Shown here: positions 7,993 to 15,810 of the stretch, one piece after another
Layout of the letters: every line of letters starts with the position of its first letter
How positions within the stretch are numbered: the first letter of the stretch is position 1
From: JOPF133 sp052144935
Lineage (GTDB): Bacteria; Acidobacteriota; Terriglobia; Bryobacterales; Bryobacteraceae
Assembly: GCA_052144935.1 (NCBI GenBank)
Contig: JBKQPR010000347.1
Location: 1 to 43,624 of the forward strand
Length of the DNA: 43,624 bases
Reading direction: 5' to 3'
Position numbers and translations under genes: made by a program
Notes under the pieces: generated by a model
Told to the model about the DNA's origin: nothing
The model's input: only the letters and a program-made list of their open reading frames with translations
The model's database searches: none

Positions 7993-9480
7993 TTAGACTG
8001 CTACAAACAGCGTGTTGCCTCCCCGATTGACCAGCAGAAGAGTCGGATCGCCTTTCTTGGCCGAAGCCATGGCGTGCTCGAAGTCCTGCACGCTCTTTAC
8101 GGATTGGTGGTTCACCTGCTGAATGACATCGCCGGTCCGGAGGCCGGCATCGGCGGCGTGGCTGGATGGGTCGACATCCGCGACCACCACACCCTTGGAT
8201 TCGGGCGCCAGGTTCATCTCGCGCGCCGTGTCGGGCGTCAGGTTTTGGACCTGAACGCCTTCGAGGGAGCTGTCCGGGGCGTTGTTATCTAGTGAAGCCC
8301 GCTCCTGCTTGGAGGGGAAATCGCCCAGTTTCACGGCCACCTGCTGCGGTTTGCCGTCCCGGAGGACGCTCAGGGTCGCGGTCGACCCCGGGGAGAGCAT
8401 GCCGATCTCCAGGCGCAACTGGTTGGCGTCTTCAATCGACTTGCCGTTCACCGCCACGATGATGTCGCCTTGTTTCAGATCGCTGTGGGATGCCGGGCTA
8501 TTGGCGGTGATGTCGCCGACCACGGCGCCTTTGGTCTCCTGCGCTCCGAATGCCTTGGCCATGGCGGGCGTGACGTCTTGGGGCAGAATGCCGAGGTAAG
8601 CACGCTCGACTTTGCCGGTCTTCAGAATCTGGTCCATGATGTGGCTGGCCAGGTTCACGGGAACCGCAAATCCGATGCCCTGATTGCCGCCGGAATTGCC
8701 CGAGAGGATGGCGGTGTTGATGCCGATGAGATGCCCTTCGTCATCGATCAGCGCGCCGCCGGAGTTGCCGGGGTTGATGGGCGCATCCGTCTGAATGAAG
8801 TCTTCGACTTCCTCAATGCCGAGGTTGCCGCGGCCCATGGCGCTCACGATGCCGGCCGTCACGGTCTGCCCGACTCCGAACGGGTCGCCGATGGCGAGCG
8901 CTATGTCGCCAACCTCCACCTTCGAAGAATCCCCCAGGGTCACATAGGGGAAATTGGTTCCGTCGATCTTGAGGACAGCGATGTCGGTACGTGGATCGGC
9001 GCCGACGACCTGGGCCTTCATCTCGCGCTTATCGCGGAGGGTGACGGTAATCTCAGTGGCGTGTTCCACAACGTGGTTGTTGGTGAGCACGTAGCCCTCG
9101 GGGCTCACGATCACGCCGGAACCCAGGCTCTTCTCACGGCGCTCCTTGGGAATATTGAAACGCCGGGAACCCTCGTCGCCGAAGAACTGGCGGAAGAAGG
9201 GGTCCATCTGCGACTGGTCTTGCATGCCTCTGGTGTCTTGCCTGGTAACCCGTGACGACGAAATGTTCACCACGGCCGGCAGCACGGCCTTCAATACGCG
9301 GGAATAACCCCGCGCGTCTTCGCTACCCGAGCGGGTGGCCACCTTGACCGAGGCCGGCGGCCAAGGTCCCGAGTGCTCCGCGGTAACGGCCGCCACACCG
9401 AGGGCGCATCCAATCGTAAAGGTTGCAGCGGCGACGAGGACCGCCTTCCGGCGGCTCCCCAAATATTTTGCGAGTCTCAT
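7993..9480 (-). CDS. degQ: DegQ/HtrA-type periplasmic serine protease
   Basis: 495 residues. The start is set at 9480 by a strong Shine-Dalgarno (AAAAGGAGG, about five bases upstream) and by MRLAKYLGSRRKAVLVAAATFTIG, a membrane anchor or uncleaved signal. The trypsin-like domain carries H136 (NNHVVEH), D166 (PRTDIAVL) and S240 (NPGNSGGALID), a complete triad. Two PDZ domains follow (roughly 290-375 and 395-490). Envelope quality-control protease/chaperone acting on misfolded periplasmic proteins. The linker DPFFRQFFGDEGSRRF is typical of Do-family proteases. No intramembrane regulator or two-component genes lie directly adjacent. Confidence 0.93.
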   Translation of the reverse strand: MRLAKYLGSRRKAVLVAAATFTIGCALGVAAVTAEHSGPWPPASVKVATRSGSEDARGYSRVLKAVLPAVVNISSSRVTRQDTRGMQDQSQMDPFFRQFFGDEGSRRFNIPKERREKSLGSGVIVSPEGYVLTNNHVVEHATEITVTLRDKREMKAQVVGADPRTDIAVLKIDGTNFPYVTLGDSSKVEVGDIALAIGDPFGVGQTVTAGIVSAMGRGNLGIEEVEDFIQTDAPINPGNSGGALIDDEGHLIGINTAILSGNSGGNQGIGFAVPVNLASHIMDQILKTGKVERAYLGILPQDVTPAMAKAFGAQETKGAVVGDITANSPASHSDLKQGDIIVAVNGKSIEDANQLRLEIGMLSPGSTATLSVLRDGKPQQVAVKLGDFPSKQERASLDNNAPDSSLEGVQVQNLTPDTAREMNLAPESKGVVVADVDPSSHAADAGLRTGDVIQQVNHQSVKSVQDFEHAMASAKKGDPTLLLVNRGGNTLFVAV

Positions 9481-9776
9481 TTTGCCTCCTTTTGGCGGCC
9501 TCCCAACATCTTCGGGAGGCTGGCCGGGCGGGGTGCCTGCGAAGCTCCTCGTCCGGCTCAATTTCAGGCTAATGCCGGGTGAGCTTTAAACCCATGGCCT
9601 TCAAAGGGGGCAGCGGCAACCCCGCGAAGGGGATGGCGGTCACCCGATTCGCGGCACTTGCGGAGTCCCGCACCCCCTGCGCCCGGTGGGGCGTATACCC
9701 TGCGGAGGCGATAGGCAAGGGGGCGGGTGTGTCATTACACTGTGGGCGGGTAGAGAGGGAAACACTTGACGCGGAG

Positions 9777-9884
9777 AAGCATAGGTGGGGCAGGCGGGCC
9801 CAGAGGGCACCCCGCCTGCCAGGCGGACGAGGGCAGGCGAATCGCCAGGCGAATCGCCTGCCCTACCTATGTGTCTCTGCGTCA
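9777..9884. repeat. Inverted repeat with nested AGGCGAATCGCCT palindromes
   Basis: The outer arms TTGACGCGGAGAAGCATAGG and CCTATGTGTCTCTGCGTCAA pair imperfectly. Inside are GGGGCAGGCG...CGCCTGCC and GGGCAGGCGAATCGCC followed by AGGCGAATCGCCTGCCC, a partial duplication of the palindrome also seen at 5037. It lies in the 444-base gap between the divergent DegQ gene and histidine kinase gene; the rest of that gap (9481-9776) shows no gene. Confidence 0.7.
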
Positions 9885-9924
9885 AACGGCTTGTGCCAGT
9901 CTGCCATGATGGATAAGGGGACTC

Positions 9925-11343
9925 ATGTCTGGTGGAAATTCGGCTGTCATCGGGCCCAAAGGCGATATTCCCATGCCTGAACCGGCGCTGGAAGCCGCGC
10001 ACCGCCGCACCCGGCTGGTCCTGGCGGTAGGCCTCGGCGGCATGATCCTGCTGATGCTGGCAGCGGGGATCGACGCGGTTCGGGCACTCCAGGACATTCG
10101 CGAGCAGAGCGACCTCATCCGGGCGGACGCTATGGCGCGCACCAGCACGCTGGTTTCGATTCGGACCAAGCTGCTTCTCTCCGACACTTTTGTCCGCGAC
10201 TACCTGTTGGACCCCGACCAGGACCGCAGCGCCGCACACAACAGCGAGCTGCGCCGGGTTTGGGCGGATTTGGAACAGGGTCTCGATACCTACGCCACCA
10301 GCCCCAACGCCAACGAGGCCGAGATGGCGGCCCAGTTGAAACGAGGGATCGAGCGGTATTGGGAATCGATCAGCCCGAGCCTGGGATGGTCGGATCGCGA
10401 GCGCAGGACGTCGGGTTTGGAATTCTACATTTCGGCCGTGTTGCCGAGCCGGGTTTCGATCCTGGAAATCACCGGGGAGATCGACGACGCGCATTCGCGG
10501 CAGGTGGCCGACGGAGAGTCGCGGCTGGCCGCCGGATTCGGGAGGCTACGCTCGGAGTTGTTGTGGACGTTCGTCTTGAGCCTGATGGCGGCAACCATTC
10601 TGGCAATGGGAAGCGCCATTTACATTTCGAAGCTGGAGCGGGAAACCCGGCTGCGCTATGAGCAGGTGGCCGCCGGGCGCGTGGAAATGGGAAAGCTGTC
10701 CCAACGCCTGGTGGCCGCCCAGGAGGAAGAACGGAAGTCCATTTCACGAGAGCTGCATGACGAGGTGGGACAGACGCTCAACGCCTTGCTGGTGGATGCC
10801 GGAAACCTGCAAAAGCGCATTCCGGAGAACGATGCGCAAAGCCGGGAACTGCTGACCTCGATCCGGCGGCTGGCCGACACCAGCGTGAATGAGGTTCGCG
10901 ATATTGCGCTCTTGCTGCGGCCTTCGATGCTGGACGATCTGGGTTTGACCGCCGCGATCCAATGGCAAGCGCGGGAAGTTTCGCGGCGGACCGGCCTGGC
11001 GGTCAAGGTTTCGGCCGAGGCCGAGGCGGACGATCTGCCCGAAGGTCTCAGCATCTGTCTCTACCGGGTCGCGCAGGAAGCGCTGCAAAACGTCACGCGT
11101 CACGCTCAAGCCAAAACGGTCCATATCGGACTGAGACAGAATGCGGACCGGCTGGTGCTGAGCGTCGAGGACGATGGAGTCGGGTTTGACGCCGAGAACG
11201 TTCGCGGCATGGGGACGGTCGGGATGGAAGAGCGCCTGCGCCAGATCGGAGGTGTCTTGCGGGTCACGTCCCAGCCGGGGAAGGGAACTACGGTAGTGGC
11301 GGAAGTCCCTGTCCCGCCTCGGAGGCAGGTGGCAGGATCATGA
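9925..11343 (+). CDS. NarL-type membrane sensor histidine kinase (HisKA_3)
   Basis: 472 residues. The ATG at 9925 follows AAGGGG at good spacing. Helix 1 (about 31-50) and helix 2 (about 213-234) flank a periplasmic helical sensor domain of about 160 residues, similar in layout to CHASE3/four-helix sensors. A HisKA_3 dimerisation domain follows with RELHDEVGQ (phospho-acceptor H278) and then a HATPase domain with ALQNVTRHAQA (N389), DDGVGFD and a G-rich GMGTVGMEER segment. It should autophosphorylate and pass phosphate to a LuxR-type regulator; the regulator encoded at 11932-12582 is the natural partner. Ligand unknown. Confidence 0.9.
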   Translation: MSGGNSAVIGPKGDIPMPEPALEAAHRRTRLVLAVGLGGMILLMLAAGIDAVRALQDIREQSDLIRADAMARTSTLVSIRTKLLLSDTFVRDYLLDPDQDRSAAHNSELRRVWADLEQGLDTYATSPNANEAEMAAQLKRGIERYWESISPSLGWSDRERRTSGLEFYISAVLPSRVSILEITGEIDDAHSRQVADGESRLAAGFGRLRSELLWTFVLSLMAATILAMGSAIYISKLERETRLRYEQVAAGRVEMGKLSQRLVAAQEEERKSISRELHDEVGQTLNALLVDAGNLQKRIPENDAQSRELLTSIRRLADTSVNEVRDIALLLRPSMLDDLGLTAAIQWQAREVSRRTGLAVKVSAEAEADDLPEGLSICLYRVAQEALQNVTRHAQAKTVHIGLRQNADRLVLSVEDDGVGFDAENVRGMGTVGMEERLRQIGGVLRVTSQPGKGTTVVAEVPVPPRRQVAGS

Positions 11344-11403
11344 CGGGTCGCCTGGCGGCGATCATTGATGGATCGCCTGGGGCTCGTGAGATTCCTTTGC
11401 GCA

Positions 11404-11409
11404 TATAAT
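11404..11409 (+). promoter_or_regulatory. -10-like hexamer TATAAT
   Basis: A consensus TATAAT about 20 bases upstream of the GTG at 11430, with no convincing -35 at standard spacing. If used, transcription would start near 11416 and the leader would contain GAGGG eight bases before the GTG, favouring the longer form of the BON lipoprotein. Confidence 0.35.
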
Positions 11410-11429
11410 ACCGGCAGAGGGATCATCCT

Positions 11430-11864
11430 GTGACCACGTTCAAGGAACTCAGCGGCCATGGCCGGCAAGGCGGGAAAATGCGCACCGCCGGGGCTATTGT
11501 TTCGTCAATCGCGCTCTGCGCGGCCGCACTCATCAACGGGTGCGGAAGCCCCCGGATTCCAGAGAAGCCGATCGATGATGCAGCCATTACAAAAGGTGTG
11601 AAAGCCAAGTTGGCTGCAGCGTTTGGACCGTTTGAAGACCGGCAAGTTCGTCAATTTGATCGAGGAGCCGATCAACAGACCATAAGTTATATGTTCGTGA
11701 GCTCGGTCGACGGAGTCGTCACCTTAACCGGCGAAGTGCGAGGTCAACGGGCGAAGGACAAGGCGGGTGAAATTGCCCGCAGTGTCGAGCAGGTAGTCCG
11801 CGTAAACAATAACTTATCGCTCGCGCCCGGCTACTCCGACGACGCCGTGGGCGGCAAACAGTGA
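11430..11864 (+). CDS. BON-domain lipoprotein
   Basis: 144 residues from the GTG at 11430 (GAGGG Shine-Dalgarno), or 128 from the ATG at 11478, where a standard lipoprotein signal MRTAGAIVSSIALCAAALIN precedes the GCGS lipobox cysteine. The mature part holds a BON domain: ITKGVKAKLAAAF, then VDGVVTLTGEVRGQRAKDKAGEIARSVE and VRVNNNL. BON domains (as in OsmY) bind membranes or maintain envelope integrity under stress. It lies between the histidine kinase and the convergent response regulator, so it is a plausible target or accessory of that system, though this is only positional. Confidence 0.8.
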   Translation: MTTFKELSGHGRQGGKMRTAGAIVSSIALCAAALINGCGSPRIPEKPIDDAAITKGVKAKLAAAFGPFEDRQVRQFDRGADQQTISYMFVSSVDGVVTLTGEVRGQRAKDKAGEIARSVEQVVRVNNNLSLAPGYSDDAVGGKQ

Positions 11865-11865
11865 T

Positions 11866-11895
11866 CGTCCGCATCAGCCTCGCCGATGCGGGACG
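11866..11895. terminator. Hairpin between convergent genes
   Basis: CGTCCGCATC pairs with GATGCGGGACG with one bulge around a nine-base loop, two bases after the BON gene stop and before the convergent response regulator end. No T-run follows, so this is a tentative bidirectional terminator. Confidence 0.4.
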
Positions 11896-11931
11896 ACCTG
11901 GCTTTGACCCTCTCCGGGGCACCTGGCTGGA

Positions 11932-12582
11932 TCATGAGATGATCCCTTTGCGCACAGCATACAGGATCAACTCAGGGACCGAATGCAGATTCAGCTTTTC
12001 GAGGATGTTCCCGCGATGGCTCTCGACTGTGTAGAGGCTGAGCTTCAGGACGTTGGCGACTTCTTTGTTGGTTCTTCCCTCGGCCAACAACTGCAAAATC
12101 TCTTTTTCCCGCGGCGTGAGCAGGTCGTAGCTGTCCTCGACCTCCCGCTTGGCCACCTGGCGCATGTAGTCCTCCAGCAACATGCGGCCTATGACGGGGC
12201 TGAAAAACGACTTTCCGTCGGCCACCGCGCGGACGGCCTGGATCAAGTCGGCTTCGGCCGAGTTCTTGAGCAGATAGCCTTTCGCGCCGGCCTTCAGCGC
12301 GCGCAGAACATAGGTTTCGTCGGAGTGCATGCTGAGAACGACTACGGTAATGGCCGGATCGGCCGCGATCATTGCGCGAGTTGCCTCGATGCCGTTGAGT
12401 AGCGGCATTCCGATATCCAGAACGGCCACGTTGGGGTGCAGGGAGGCGGCCAAGTCGACCGCCTGGCGGCCGTCATCGGCCTCGCCGACCACTTGAAAGT
12501 CCGCCTGCTGCTCGAGTAAGAGCCGCAGCCCGCGGCGCATGACGGTGTGGTCGTCGGCCAGGAGAATGCGAATGCGTGCCAT
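11932..12582 (-). CDS. NarL/FixJ-family response regulator
   Basis: 216 residues. The receiver domain has the acidic pair D10/D11 (LLADDH) and phospho-acceptor D56 in VAVLDIGMP, plus the switch lysine in AGAKGYLLKN. The LuxR-type HTH output (about 150-216) reads LTPREKEILQLLAEGRTNKEVA and TVESHRGNILEKL. It is predicted to bind DNA as a dimer after phosphorylation by the HisKA_3 kinase encoded upstream on the opposite strand. Targets unknown; the BON lipoprotein gene between them is a candidate. Confidence 0.92.
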   Translation of the reverse strand: MARIRILLADDHTVMRRGLRLLLEQQADFQVVGEADDGRQAVDLAASLHPNVAVLDIGMPLLNGIEATRAMIAADPAITVVVLSMHSDETYVLRALKAGAKGYLLKNSAEADLIQAVRAVADGKSFFSPVIGRMLLEDYMRQVAKREVEDSYDLLTPREKEILQLLAEGRTNKEVANVLKLSLYTVESHRGNILEKLNLHSVPELILYAVRKGIIS

Positions 12583-12652
12583 GACTGGTGCGAAGCCCCT
12601 CTATTATCCTACGGTTGGACCGAGGAGTTGCCGTGCCGAATGAACGGCGGGT

Positions 12653-13366
12653 TTAGATGGCGACGGAAAAGGTGGGCATCAGCGCAGCGGTTGCACGCTG
12701 AATCTGCGTCTCAATCGTACTCTGACCTTGATCAATCAGAGTCTCCAGAATAATCGGCACGTCTTCGGGGATCCAATGCGCGATTTTCCGAGTGGCCTCG
12801 ACGGCAGCGGACGACAACGGGTCATGCCGGCTGAAGAAATTCACTTCGCTGATGTGTACCTGTCGCAGCCGAGGCCCATTCTGTTGAAGAATCAGGTGAG
12901 CCTCATTCATTGTCGGATCGACTTGCCGGGCGTGTCCCACATCGAAACAGAACCCCGCCTCAGGGAATCGGTCAAACAGTAGTTCGATCTCCTCGGCGGT
13001 GCGGCCGACGGACTTCCTTCGATCGCTGTTCTCGAGAATGAGATCGTTGCCGAACGGCAGCCAAAGCGCGCCAGAAAAGATTACATCGGGATGTACCACA
13101 ATCGGCCAACCCCGTATGACCAGCCTCTTGAGCAAACCTACGACGGCTTGCTCGTCATCCGGACCAAAGCGGCTTGGGGCATGGATGGATATGTGCCGGT
13201 ACCGGGCAAGATCCAGACTTTCCGCCATCTCTACCAAACGAGGAAGCTCATTCAGGCGCAAAGCCGACAATTCAACCGCCTGAAGGTTGAACGGCGCCAT
13301 TGCTTCGAGCGCTCTTCCGAAATCGCCTTTGGCGATAGCGCCAGTCGAAAAGCCGATCGGTCGCAT
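12653..13366 (-). CDS. TIM-barrel (AP endonuclease family 2 / sugar isomerase-like) protein, partner of nucleotidyltransferase
   Basis: 237 residues with the order of motifs of the xylose-isomerase-like TIM barrel: SIHAPSRFG, VVHPDV, LILENSD, FCFDVGHARQVD, QVHISEVNF and IILETLID. The E, D, H and E in these strands would bind divalent metals as in AP-endonuclease 2 and sugar isomerase families. It is short for that superfamily. Its ATG overlaps the upstream gene's stop (TGATG at 13364-13368), so it is translationally coupled to the nucleotidyltransferase. It may act on a sugar or on a nucleotidylated product or nucleic acid; no substrate can be inferred. Lower GC than the flanks suggests acquisition with its partner. 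Confidence 0.8.
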   Translation of the reverse strand: MRPIGFSTGAIAKGDFGRALEAMAPFNLQAVELSALRLNELPRLVEMAESLDLARYRHISIHAPSRFGPDDEQAVVGLLKRLVIRGWPIVVHPDVIFSGALWLPFGNDLILENSDRRKSVGRTAEEIELLFDRFPEAGFCFDVGHARQVDPTMNEAHLILQQNGPRLRQVHISEVNFFSRHDPLSSAAVEATRKIAHWIPEDVPIILETLIDQGQSTIETQIQRATAALMPTFSVAI

Positions 13367-14478
13367 CAGAATACTCCGTAAAACTCAGTCAGCTCGTACA
13401 GCTCTGGCTTGTCACGGAAGAAGAGACGAGTCAGCCCATCTTGAAACTGGTGACTGATCTCACGAACCTCTCCGAAAACCCGATTGGTTCGGGCCTGACT
13501 AGGATCGAGATCTTGCAGATCCCTTCGTTTTTCGTGATTGTCCAAAAGCGCAAGAAATGCGTTGTAGCTGTCGAACAATAATCTGGCTGTTTCCGGTCTC
13601 CCATGTTGGCGGACAGAGTACGCCAGTATCTCTAGCGGCGTTAATGAGAACTGCTGCTCGAGGTAACGAATGAGTTGTGTGCTGCCGCCCTCTGGGTTCC
13701 TCAACTCCCGCCGCGCCTGATCGGCGGCTGGATCGAGATGGCATTGGAAGCAGACGAGGAGGCCGGCCGCAAAGATAAGCTTGCGAGACATTCGCAGTTT
13801 GGCATTCCTGAGCGCCCACTTGCCACCCGCATCCGCCCGCTGCTTGTGCACGAAATCGACAGTCACGGTGCGCCAGTATCTGGAGAGGTCGTTCAACAAG
13901 AACCGTGGAACGATCATCTGACCGCTGCCGAAACTCAAACCGTAGTCGTCTTCCACGTATCGGTGGAGTATGTGACGGCGGACCCGGTCATACGCATCCC
14001 GGCTTGCAGGGGCATAGGATTCGAGGAGCAGCAGGACGCGGCGCGTGGTGTTTGCGTTGGTGTCATCCTGGCCACCAATGTCATGGACTAGCGAATGGCT
14101 CGATGTCATCGAACCAAAGATGTTGGTCTTGCCAGGTTCGGCGAACTTGGCCTGGTAGATCTTCGAGGCGATCCGTTGAGTCGTTCCGCTGTCTGCCGGA
14201 TCCACGGGCTTGTCCAGAAGGAGCGTCCAGTCGAGATCACTCTCGCTCGTCATTTCTTCACGAGCCATTGAGCCATACACTACTACGTTAGCGTCGGCGG
14301 AGTCTTCACCTGACAACAACTTGGCAAGTTCGTTGCGGCGCTCTATCGTCGTCTCCCTTGCCAGTGAGATCGCCGGCCACCCGCATTCCAGCTCTCGCTG
14401 AAGATCTTCGATCGATGCAGTACGGTCGCGACTCGTCATTCGGCGGTCTTTGATAATTCGCAGCGCAAGCCTGTCCAT
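13366..14478 (-). CDS. Nucleotidyltransferase-fold protein (DUF294/GlnD-like)
   Basis: 370 residues. The polymerase-beta-type motif is VVVYGSMAREEMTSESDLD (about 66-83): G69-S70 and the two acidic residues D81 and D83. SHSLVHDIGG (about 128-136) may provide the third carboxylate. The rest is mostly helical and includes the conserved-looking blocks VPRFLLNDLSRYWRTVTVDF and KWALRNAKLRMSRKLIFAAG (190-239), which I recall in a family of stand-alone nucleotidyltransferases often in accessory regions. The likely reaction is transfer of a nucleotide to protein, small molecule or RNA. The start could also be Met14 at 14439. GC is visibly lower than in neighbouring genes. It is coupled to the TIM-barrel gene. 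Confidence 0.82.
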   Translation of the reverse strand: MDRLALRIIKDRRMTSRDRTASIEDLQRELECGWPAISLARETTIERRNELAKLLSGEDSADANVVVYGSMAREEMTSESDLDWTLLLDKPVDPADSGTTQRIASKIYQAKFAEPGKTNIFGSMTSSHSLVHDIGGQDDTNANTTRRVLLLLESYAPASRDAYDRVRRHILHRYVEDDYGLSFGSGQMIVPRFLLNDLSRYWRTVTVDFVHKQRADAGGKWALRNAKLRMSRKLIFAAGLLVCFQCHLDPAADQARRELRNPEGGSTQLIRYLEQQFSLTPLEILAYSVRQHGRPETARLLFDSYNAFLALLDNHEKRRDLQDLDPSQARTNRVFGEVREISHQFQDGLTRLFFRDKPELYELTEFYGVF

Positions 14479-14631
14479 GCCCCTGTTGATAGTTCGGGCC
14501 TCAAATCCAGTTTACATTTGATTGATGGCCTCCCGCAGGGGGCAACGCCAGCGCGGTGTGGCTGACACGGGCTGCGGACCGCCGGTCACCCTGGTCACCC
14601 AACGCGTTCGTATTCCCGCGAGGGCCTGTGC

Positions 14632-14637
14632 TATATT
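14632..14637 (+). promoter_or_regulatory. -10-like TATATT just upstream of a start codon
   Basis: TGTGCTATATTC sits nine bases before the ATG at 14646. If functional, the transcript would begin at or within a few bases of the ATG and be nearly leaderless; no Shine-Dalgarno is seen before this ATG. The -35 match is weak. Confidence 0.3.
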
Positions 14638-14645
14638 CGGCCCGT

Positions 14646-15740
14646 ATGCCTCAGAAAACCGGAAGCGATTTGCAATTCGACCGGCGGGACTTTTTCAAGG
14701 CCGCCGGCGCGGGCCTGGGCGCAACGGGTCTGGCCGTGGCGGCGGAACAAACAGCGGCGGCGAGTCCCCTGACGGAAAAGGAGAAACTGGCCCGGATTGC
14801 CTCCAACACCTGGCCGCTCCGGTTCATCTTCAAGAGCCGCATGGGCTTCGGAAGCAACCCGCGAGCCGAAGAAATGAAGAAGAAGTACGGCGAGATCACC
14901 ATGCTGGACTTTCCCCAGTTCACCAAGGACACCTTCCCGGGGGTTACCCACATGGATATCTTTTCCGGGCTGTTCGGGGACGTCACCGATGACAGCATGT
15001 ACGTTCGGGTTCCCTTGATGGTTGGCGCGGCCACACGCACCACGCTGGAATTCGACCCGTCCAGCGCGTCCGGGCAAAAGTGGCTGGCCAAACTCGCGAA
15101 CACGATGGCGGCTACCGGTACGACGTGCCAGCATATCTCCAACAATGCTCCACGGGATCTCTGCGAACCGGACGAGGAGAGGCGCAAGGCCGGAATCGAG
15201 GTCGCTAAGAAATGGCTGGATGGCGCCAAAATTCTCGGGACGAAGTCGATGCGCGTGAACAGCGGCGGGCCGAGGATTGCTCCCTGGCCGGTGGCCACCG
15301 CGGATTACCCCAAGAACGATGAACTGGCCAAGTACTTGACGAATTGCATCGAATCCTTCAAAGAACTGGCGGATTACGGCGGCAAGGTTGGAGTGAAGGT
15401 CACGCTTGAGAATCACTGGGGTCTGACGGCCAATCCGATCAACATCCGGATCATTGTGGACACGGTGCACAGTCCCTTCTGCGAAGCCTCGCCGGATTTC
15501 TGCAACTGGGAGCACGAGTATCTGATGTACAACGGGCTGAAGGATCTGGCGCCGTATGCGCACACCAATGTTCATGCCAAATACTGGAACCGCTGGAAGG
15601 ACAATGACGTCCGGCGATCCGTCAAGATCATGACCGATGCGGGATTTCAGGGCACGTTCGCGCTGGAGTATGAAGACGGCCCGTGGGATGGCGTGGAAGG
15701 CTCCAAATATTTGTATAAGGAAGTCCTCGCCGCTCTGTGA
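14646..15740 (+). CDS. Tat-exported TIM-barrel sugar phosphate isomerase/epimerase-like protein
   Basis: 364 residues starting MPQKTGSDLQFDRRDFFKAAG: twin-arginine RRDFFK followed by an Ala/Gly-rich hydrophobic stretch indicates Tat export. The barrel shows ISNNAPRDL, ILGTKSMRVNSGG, VTLENHWG, NVHAKYWNRW and GFQGTFALEYEDG, the usual order of metal-binding strands in xylose-isomerase-like enzymes. Such exported enzymes in soil bacteria often act on sugars or inositol-like compounds, but the substrate is unknown. It stands alone on the plus strand between two accessory gene pairs and has normal high-GC composition. Confidence 0.85.
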   Translation: MPQKTGSDLQFDRRDFFKAAGAGLGATGLAVAAEQTAAASPLTEKEKLARIASNTWPLRFIFKSRMGFGSNPRAEEMKKKYGEITMLDFPQFTKDTFPGVTHMDIFSGLFGDVTDDSMYVRVPLMVGAATRTTLEFDPSSASGQKWLAKLANTMAATGTTCQHISNNAPRDLCEPDEERRKAGIEVAKKWLDGAKILGTKSMRVNSGGPRIAPWPVATADYPKNDELAKYLTNCIESFKELADYGGKVGVKVTLENHWGLTANPINIRIIVDTVHSPFCEASPDFCNWEHEYLMYNGLKDLAPYAHTNVHAKYWNRWKDNDVRRSVKIMTDAGFQGTFALEYEDGPWDGVEGSKYLYKEVLAAL

Positions 15741-15810
15741 TCCCCTGAGGGTGTCGCGCCGTCCAACGTCAAGGCCATCTTGGCGAGGGGTATTATGGCT
15801 ATAGAGGCAA

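Noticed and set aside
13366..14478. CBASS-type cyclic nucleotide synthase.
   Set aside because: The GS...D-x-D motif is shared by all such transferases; there is no effector gene, ubiquitin-like or HORMA gene nearby, and the helical blocks do not match CD-NTases as I know them.
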